Positions 59,130-64,000 of a stretch of 64,000 bases of DNA are shown one piece after another. The stretch's first letter is position 1; every line of letters starts with the position of its first letter. Source of the DNA: Vibrio europaeus (lineage in GTDB: Bacteria > Pseudomonadota > Gammaproteobacteria > Enterobacterales > Vibrionaceae). The translations under genes were made by a program, and so were the position numbers. The notes below the pieces were generated by a model that worked only from the letters and a program-made list of their open reading frames with translations, did not search any database and was not told the origin of the DNA. The DNA is taken from the NCBI RefSeq assembly GCF_001695575.1, contig NZ_LUAX01000007.1, forward strand, positions 372,001 to 436,000, given 5' to 3'.

Positions 59130-60029
59130 ATGTCAAATGAGAGCTGGTTCAACAGCTTCCCTGAAATGGAGCGCTCCGATCTCAGAGCAATCCGCAAAAC
59201 ACTCGATGGTGCATATCGAGATTTCTCTAGAGAATATGGCGACCTTATCGAGTCTTTCTTCGACCCACTTCTCTCTTTTCTCATCTGGTTTGAAAAGCTT
59301 CTTCTTTCAACTCCTTGGATGATTGTCTTGGCGGTATGTACTGGCCTTGTCTACGCAGCTAGCCGCTCTTGGAAATTGGGTGTGGGTTGTTTTGTTTCTT
59401 TGATTCTTATTGGCTACTTTGGAATGTGGGAAGACACAATGCGCACCTTGAGCATTATCACCGTCTGTACCATGCTCTCGATAGTGTTAGGTATTCCGAT
59501 TGGTATTGCCATGGCGCGATCTAATCGTGTTCAGTCGGTGGTTACGCCAATGCTCGATATCATGCAAACCATGCCCGCGTTTGTTTATCTTATCCCGGTC
59601 GTTATGTTACTCGGTATTGGTAAGATCCCAGGCCTCATTGCCGTTGTCATTTACGCCATTCCACCAGTCATTCGCCTAACCAATCTAGGTATACGGCTAG
59701 TCGATAAAGAAGTGCTCGAAGCGTCGACCGCATTTGGTGCCAGTGCTAAACAACGACTGTTTGGTGTTCAACTTCCGCTTGCCATGCCCACCATTATGGC
59801 GGGAATCAACCAAACCATTATGATGGCACTTTCTATGGTAGTTATCGCATCAATGATTGGTGTCAAAGGACTGGGTCAGCCTGTTCTCAAATCGATCACT
59901 AACCAGTACTTCACGCTTGGTTTACTCAACGGCTTCGCAATCGTCGCATTAGCAATACTGTTTGATAGAGCCTCTCAAGCTTACGCGAAACGCACACAGG
60001 CTCATTTAGGAGATCTAAAACATGACTAA
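59130..60029 (+). CDS. proW: Betaine/choline-type ABC transporter permease
   Basis: A 299-residue inner-membrane permease of the ProW/OpuAB type with six or more membrane helices (for example LLLSTPWMIVLAVCTGLVYAA, LIAVVIYAIPPVIRLTN) and the EAA-type loop VLEASTAFGASAKQRLFGVQLPLAMPTIMAGI for contact with the ATPase. ATG 59130 follows AAAGGAA; a longer frame from 59070 passes through the hairpin region. It overlaps the ATPase gene by 8 bp. Confidence 0.92.
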   Translation: MSNESWFNSFPEMERSDLRAIRKTLDGAYRDFSREYGDLIESFFDPLLSFLIWFEKLLLSTPWMIVLAVCTGLVYAASRSWKLGVGCFVSLILIGYFGMWEDTMRTLSIITVCTMLSIVLGIPIGIAMARSNRVQSVVTPMLDIMQTMPAFVYLIPVVMLLGIGKIPGLIAVVIYAIPPVIRLTNLGIRLVDKEVLEASTAFGASAKQRLFGVQLPLAMPTIMAGINQTIMMALSMVVIASMIGVKGLGQPVLKSITNQYFTLGLLNGFAIVALAILFDRASQAYAKRTQAHLGDLKHD

Positions 60030-61251
60030 ACCACTTATTGAGATCAGTGGCTTATACAAGGTTTTTGGTCAAAAGCCTAAGTCAGTGATTGAGCGCGTTA
60101 AACAAGGTGACAGCAAGGATAAAGTCTTAGCTGAAACCGGACATACGGTTGGTCTGAAGGAGATTAACCTGCAGATCAACCAAGGTGAGATTTTTGTCAT
60201 AATGGGGCTATCTGGTTCGGGCAAATCAACTTTGATTCGCCACTTCAACCGCCTCATTGATCCCACCGAAGGTCAGATTCTGGTCGAAGGTACAGATGTC
60301 ATGAAACTGAGCCAAAAAGAACTCGAAGAGTTTCGCCGACATAAGATGTCGATGGTCTTTCAGCGCTTTGGTTTATTGCCTCACCGCACTGTGGTCGACA
60401 ACGTCGCTTATGGACTGGAAATTCAAAATATTGAAAAGTCTCAACGGCTACAAAAAGCCAACCAATGGCTCGATACAGTCGGCTTGAAAGGCTATGAAAA
60501 CCAGTACCCTTCACAACTTTCCGGCGGCCAGCAACAGCGTGTCGGCTTGGCTCGTGCTCTCTGTACTGATGCGGAAATTTTGTTAATGGATGAAGCTTTT
60601 TCTGCCCTCGACCCACTGATCCGTAGCGAGATGCAAGATCAGTTAATTGAACTGCAAGAGAAGCTACACAAAACCATTATCTTCATTACCCACGACTTAG
60701 ACGAAGCTCTTCGCCTTGGTGACCGTATCGCCATTCTTAAAGATGGCGAGCTTGTCCAGCAAGGCACACCCGATGAGATTTTGCTTCACCCTGCCGACGA
60801 CTACGTTGAAGCCTTCGTTAAAGATGTCAACCGAGCGCGAGCCCTAACGGTTGAAACCGTCATGAATCCGCCAGCGTACCGAATTACAGCAAACACGATT
60901 CAGGAAGCGATTGCTCAAATGAAGGGCTTTAAGCAGGACTACGCTTACCACGTTACCGAGGATGGCTATCAAGGCGTATTAACCAAAGAAGGCCTGCTCG
61001 ATGCCGCTAAAGACACGACTCAGGAAGAAACCATTAAAGAGGAATTTTACGAAGAAGTTCCTGCGGTTTCTCCAGATGCAGCGATTGAAGAAGTATTGGT
61101 CGATACCATGTCTTGTGATTACTCACTGCCCGTTGTCGATGAAGACGGTAACTTACAAGGTGAGTTAGAGCGAAGCGCTGTCGCTGAAATATTCTCCGAC
61201 AGCTCAGAGGAGGTAACATCACCGGTCCCAAAGTTAGATAAAGCCTCTTAG
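60022..61251 (+). CDS. proV: Betaine/choline-type ABC transporter ATPase with CBS domains
   Basis: A 409-residue ATPase with Walker A GLSGSGKST (about 62-70), Q-loop VFQRFGLLPHRT, signature LSGGQQQRVGLARAL, Walker B LLMDEAFSALDP and switch ITHDLDEALRLGD. A C-terminal tandem CBS module (about 275-395, ending with CDYSLPVVDEDGNLQGELERS) in this family senses ionic strength or nucleotides. AGGAG precedes the ATG. Last gene of the operon; terminator follows. Confidence 0.94.
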   Translation: MTKPLIEISGLYKVFGQKPKSVIERVKQGDSKDKVLAETGHTVGLKEINLQINQGEIFVIMGLSGSGKSTLIRHFNRLIDPTEGQILVEGTDVMKLSQKELEEFRRHKMSMVFQRFGLLPHRTVVDNVAYGLEIQNIEKSQRLQKANQWLDTVGLKGYENQYPSQLSGGQQQRVGLARALCTDAEILLMDEAFSALDPLIRSEMQDQLIELQEKLHKTIIFITHDLDEALRLGDRIAILKDGELVQQGTPDEILLHPADDYVEAFVKDVNRARALTVETVMNPPAYRITANTIQEAIAQMKGFKQDYAYHVTEDGYQGVLTKEGLLDAAKDTTQEETIKEEFYEEVPAVSPDAAIEEVLVDTMSCDYSLPVVDEDGNLQGELERSAVAEIFSDSSEEVTSPVPKLDKAS

Positions 61252-61264
61252 TCACACATAATGC

Positions 61265-61301
61265 AAAAACGCCACTTGCAATCAATGTAAGTGGCGTTTT
61301 T
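61265..61301 (+). terminator. Terminator after proV
   Basis: AAAAACGCCACTT pairs with AAGTGGCGTTTTT around a 10-11-nt loop. T-runs on both strands mean it may serve the convergent small gene as well. Confidence 0.88.
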
Positions 61302-61325
61302 ATTTCATCGATTAAATTCTGAATT

Positions 61326-61649
61326 CTACGGCTCGTAGTTCGGGTTCATCAGCGAGTAGCGGTATTCTTGGTCAGCCTTGCCTTCAGCAATCATGTGTAG
61401 CAAAACCAATCCGGTAGTACTTACACCACATTTGATATCACAAGGCTCGTTGTAATCAAGTTCAACTGGTAATGAAGTGTAGCTAGCCATCAAAGGTATA
61501 TTGCTCTCTTCGGGAGCCACTAACATATCCGCCTCTTCGGCAGCTGGTAGCGAAAACAGAAACAATTCCTTTTGTGCATCAGCGGCAGACGCCACCTTTG
61601 TTGCTGACAGCAATACAGCACCTAGCAGCACACATCCATTCAGTTTCAT
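61326..61649 (-). CDS. Small secreted protein of unknown function
   Basis: A 107-residue protein with a signal peptide (MKLNGCVLLGAVLLSATKVASAA), a middle region with many acidic residues (AEEADMLVAPEES) and a C-terminal CDIKCG-x-STTGLVLLHMIAEGKA segment whose two cysteines could form a disulfide or bind metal. The SD is weak. It stands alone between the proV terminator and aroG. It resembles small periplasmic Vibrio proteins, but no family can be named with confidence. Confidence 0.6.
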   Translation of the reverse strand: MKLNGCVLLGAVLLSATKVASAADAQKELFLFSLPAAEEADMLVAPEESNIPLMASYTSLPVELDYNEPCDIKCGVSTTGLVLLHMIAEGKADQEYRYSLMNPNYEP

Positions 61650-61708
61650 AACTTGACCAAATTTATAAATTCTTCTGTATTATAGCTCTCGCCTATCTAT
61701 CAGCAACT

Positions 61709-61732
61709 AAAAAAGCTCCCGAAGGAGCTTTT
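61709..61732 (-). terminator. Terminator after aroG
   Basis: AAAAGCTCC-TTCG-GGAGCTTTTTT on the minus strand has a UUCG tetraloop and a T-run, about 25 bp after the stop codon. Confidence 0.9.
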
Positions 61733-61756
61733 GTTAATATTTAAAAGACAAGCGAG

Positions 61757-62812
61757 TTATTTGTTGTTACGACGCGCTTCCACAGCATCGGCAAGTTGAC
61801 GAAGGACTTTTTCAGTATCGTCCCAACCAATACACGCATCTGTGATTGACTGACCGTAAGTTGGAGCTTGACCATCAACCAGATCTTGACGACCTTCCAC
61901 TAGGTGTGACTCAATCATCACACCGAAAATAGCCTGTTCGCCACCAGCAAGCTGACCAGCAACATCTTCAGCAACAACCATCTGACGTTGGTATTGCTTA
62001 GAGCTGTTTGCGTGACTGAAATCGACCATTACTTTTTGCGGTAGACCTGATGCTTCTAGCTCTTGCTTAATAGAACCAACATGGTCAGCGCTGTAGTTTG
62101 GCTCTTTACCACCACGAAGAATGATATGACAGTCTGGGTTACCCGCAGTCTCAATAATTGCAGAGTGGCCATATTTAGTTACAGACAAGAAATGGTGCGA
62201 AGCACTTGCGCTGCGGATTGCATCTGACGCAATCTTAATGTTGCCATCGGTACCATTCTTAAAGCCAACTGGACAAGAGATACCAGAGGCAAGCTCACGG
62301 TGAACCTGAGATTCGGTCGTGCGCGCACCAATTGCACCCCAGCTGATCAAATCTGCCACATACTGCGGGGTAATCATATCTAGGAACTCACTTGCCGTTG
62401 GCATTCCCATGTCTGTTAGGTCTAGTAGCAGTTTACGACCCATACGAAGACCGTCGTTGATCTTAAATGTATCGTTTAGGTATGGGTCATTGATAAGACC
62501 TTTCCAACCCACTGTTGTACGTGGTTTTTCAAAGTAAACACGCATAACAACTTCTAGGCGATCACCCAACTCATCACGCAGTACCTTAAGACGCTTGCCG
62601 TATTCGATTGCCGCTTCTGGGTCATGAATAGAACAAGGGCCGATGATCACAAGTAGGCGGTCATCTTCACCTTTTAAAATGTTTGAAATGGCTTCACGAG
62701 AACGAAACGTAGTCGAAGAAGCAGATTCTGTTGCAGGAAACTTCTCTAAAACTGCAACTGGTGGTAATAACTCTTTGGATTTGTTAATTCGTACATCATC
62801 TGTTTGAAACAT
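61757..62812 (-). CDS. aroG: DAHP synthase, AroG type
   Basis: AroG condenses PEP and erythrose 4-phosphate, the first step of aromatic amino acid synthesis. The 351-residue protein aligns by eye with E. coli AroG along its length: KELLPPVAVLEKFPATE, LLVIIGPCSIHDP, RVYFEKPRTTVGWKGLIND, GARTTESQVHRELASG, GFKNGTDG and VDFSHANSSKQ (metal and substrate residues). Whether it is the Phe-, Tyr- or Trp-sensitive isoform cannot be fixed, but AroG similarity is closest. A TyrR-like box lies upstream. Confidence 0.95.
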   Translation of the reverse strand: MFQTDDVRINKSKELLPPVAVLEKFPATESASSTTFRSREAISNILKGEDDRLLVIIGPCSIHDPEAAIEYGKRLKVLRDELGDRLEVVMRVYFEKPRTTVGWKGLINDPYLNDTFKINDGLRMGRKLLLDLTDMGMPTASEFLDMITPQYVADLISWGAIGARTTESQVHRELASGISCPVGFKNGTDGNIKIASDAIRSASASHHFLSVTKYGHSAIIETAGNPDCHIILRGGKEPNYSADHVGSIKQELEASGLPQKVMVDFSHANSSKQYQRQMVVAEDVAGQLAGGEQAIFGVMIESHLVEGRQDLVDGQAPTYGQSITDACIGWDDTEKVLRQLADAVEARRNNK

Positions 62813-62973
62813 TGCTACTTCTTCCTATTGCTCTTGGCTGAACGCATCACCGAAAGTGAGTGGTGAAAAAACGTTCACGCTTTCTTGTTCCTGTTCTGTG
62901 TAACTTATCTATCAAAAACCAAGGTTGCAACCACTTATTTCAATAAAAGGCAATATTTCTACTATTTTTACAT

Positions 62974-62990
62974 TTTACACGACGTGTAAA
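62974..62990. promoter_or_regulatory. 17-bp palindrome next to the TyrR-type box
   Basis: TTTACACG-A-CGTGTAAA is a perfect palindrome that shares TGTAAA with the TyrR-type box, so two dimers could compete or cooperate. Confidence 0.5.
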
Positions 62991-63002
62991 CAAATAATTA
63001 CA
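62985..63002. promoter_or_regulatory. TyrR-type operator upstream of aroG
   Basis: TGTAAA-CAAATA-ATTACA matches the TyrR box TGTAAA-N6-TTTACA with one mismatch, about 170 bp before aroG. E. coli aroG is TyrR-repressed with phenylalanine; the same is likely here. Confidence 0.6.
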
Positions 63003-63118
63003 TCCTTATAGGTAGGGACCTAGAGAAGATTTTTGCCCTCGTTTTTTATACCACCAGATGCATTATCAGTCTGATATTGCTAAGGTATTAATACAATAAC
63101 AAAATCAGCAGATCAGGC

Positions 63119-63835
63119 ATGAACGCCATTGAATTTACAAATGTCAGCAAGTGGTATGGTCAGTTCCAAGCACTCAAAGAAATTAACCTCAGTGTACGAA
63201 AAGGCGAAATTTTAGTCGTTTGTGGTCCTTCGGGATCCGGTAAATCAACCCTTATCCGAACCATAAATGGATTAGAAACCCTAGACCAAGGTGAAATAAC
63301 GGTTTTGGGCCAACTCAATTCATCCCTAGTAGCGGGTAAGGTGGGAATGGTGTTTCAACACTTCAACCTTTTTCCGCACCTCACTGTGTTAGAAAACTTA
63401 ACGCTCTCTCCAATACGCACACTCGGACTGACTAAAAAAGAGGCGACTCAGCGCGCGTTACAGTTCTTAAATCGAGTCAATATTGAAGAACAGGCTAACA
63501 AATACCCAGTGCAACTCTCTGGGGGGCAGCAGCAACGTGTCGCCATCGCCCGTTCACTGTGTATGCAGCCAGAGATATTGCTCTTTGACGAGCCGACTTC
63601 CGCCCTTGATCCAGAAACTATTCAAGAAGTGTTAGATGTCATGGTCGACTTAGCGCAAGATGGCATTACTATGATCTGCGTTACTCATGAAATGGGATTT
63701 GCCAAAAAAGTCGCAGACAGAGTGATCTTTATGGACCAAGGGCAAGTACTTGAAATGTCGACACCAGAGCAGCTTTTTTCCGCTCCGACACATCCAAGAA
63801 CGCAGCAGTTCTTAGCACAAATATTGAGCCACTAA
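63119..63835 (+). CDS. Polar amino acid ABC transporter ATPase (GlnQ/HisP type)
   Basis: A 238-residue ATPase with Walker A CGPSGSGKST, Q-loop VFQHFNLFPHLTVLENLTL, signature LSGGQQQRVAIARSLCM, Walker B ILLFDEPTSALDPE and H-loop VTHEMGFAKKVADRVIFMDQG, all typical of polar-amino-acid (PAAT) transporters. It overlaps no gene and is followed 2 bp later by a permease gene. It diverges from aroG. Glutamine, glutamate/aspartate or general L-amino acids are possible substrates; sequence alone does not decide. Confidence 0.92.
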   Translation: MNAIEFTNVSKWYGQFQALKEINLSVRKGEILVVCGPSGSGKSTLIRTINGLETLDQGEITVLGQLNSSLVAGKVGMVFQHFNLFPHLTVLENLTLSPIRTLGLTKKEATQRALQFLNRVNIEEQANKYPVQLSGGQQQRVAIARSLCMQPEILLFDEPTSALDPETIQEVLDVMVDLAQDGITMICVTHEMGFAKKVADRVIFMDQGQVLEMSTPEQLFSAPTHPRTQQFLAQILSH

Positions 63836-63837
63836 GA

Positions 63838-64000
63838 ATGAAGAAAATAATCCAACCCGTAGCCTCTGCCCTGCTCCAAATTACCTTGCTCATCCTAGCC
63901 CTTGCTTGGTTGCTTGATTCTGGTGCTAAGAGTATGGGGTATCAGTGGCAGTGGGAGCGCGTACCCGATTACATAGCGTTCTATGAAGATGGCGAATGGT
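63838..64000 (+). CDS. Amino acid ABC transporter permease (5' part, truncated by window edge)
   Basis: An open frame from ATG 63838 to the right edge (54 codons) begins MKKIIQPVASALLQITLLILALAWLL, a membrane segment, followed by SMGYQWQWERVPDYIAFY. Short spacing to the ATPase gene and the WxWxRxPDY pattern, common at the start of PAAT permeases (AapQ/GltJ type), support the call. The remainder lies outside. Confidence 0.75.
   Translation, partial: MKKIIQPVASALLQITLLILALAWLLDSGAKSMGYQWQWERVPDYIAFYEDGEW

Larger units (their letters stand above)
62813..63118. other. Divergent promoter region between aroG and amino-acid ABC transporter
   Basis: About 306 bp containing the TyrR-type box and a 17-bp palindrome; no gene seen. 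Confidence 0.6.

Overview
The window looks like a piece of the second chromosome of a Vibrio. The support is gene content and order: putA with an AraC-type regulator, a vqmR-vqmA-pdxH-lap block that recalls V. cholerae chromosome II, a ChiA-type chitinase, tnaA behind a TnaC-like leader, nagB, a second rsgA, a complete-looking tad locus, a betaine/choline ABC transporter and aroG. I saw no rRNA, tRNA, CRISPR array, insertion sequence or phage gene. The species cannot be named from the sequence.

Layout. 1-2.8 kb: putA (5' part, running off the left edge) and an AraC regulator. 3.3-6.3 kb: tandem paralogous coiled-coil/PEGA secreted proteins, the second fused to a SUMF1-like domain. 6.3-7.3 kb: the DPO quorum-sensing module, i.e. 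a G6-ATTT-C6 VqmA box, the vqmR small RNA and vqmA, convergent with pdxH. 8.2-14.3 kb: a lapC-lapG-lapD-lapB operon (type I secretion of an adhesin controlled by c-di-GMP). 14.4-18.9 kb: chitinase ChiA, tryptophanase and a TnaC-like leader. 19-26 kb: a DUF2057 protein, an HD-GYP protein, a GNAT acetyltransferase, a SCO/PCuAC copper operon, an rsgA paralogue behind a possible attenuator, and sstT. 26-33 kb: a Sel1-repeat protein, nagB, a 57-residue protein, a PilZ protein, an SDR/LysR pair and an aldehyde dehydrogenase.

33.5-53.5 kb is one long run of minus-strand genes with short gaps or overlaps: a giant repeat-containing lipoprotein, flp, cpaB, cpaC, a CpaD-like lipoprotein, tadZ, tadA, tadB, tadC, tadD, tadE, tadF and tadG, then a redox set (TlpA-like, DUF4266, DUF3570, ApbE, DsbD). 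A second large lipoprotein diverges from the first, and a Fur-like palindrome lies between them. 55.7-64 kb: a 39-residue protein, an SgrR-like regulator, a proXWV-type transporter, a small secreted protein, aroG with a TyrR-type box, and an amino-acid ABC transporter cut by the right edge.

Themes. Surface attachment and c-di-GMP recur (LapD, HD-GYP, PilZ, Lap secretion, Tad pilus, VqmA/VqmR). The most promising less-described items are: a flavinylation-like motif (D-S-V-S-G-A-S) in the DUF3570 outer-membrane protein encoded next to ApbE; the pair of Tad-linked lipoproteins under a Fur-like site; and a 15-codon leader ORF with mutually exclusive hairpins ahead of the second rsgA.
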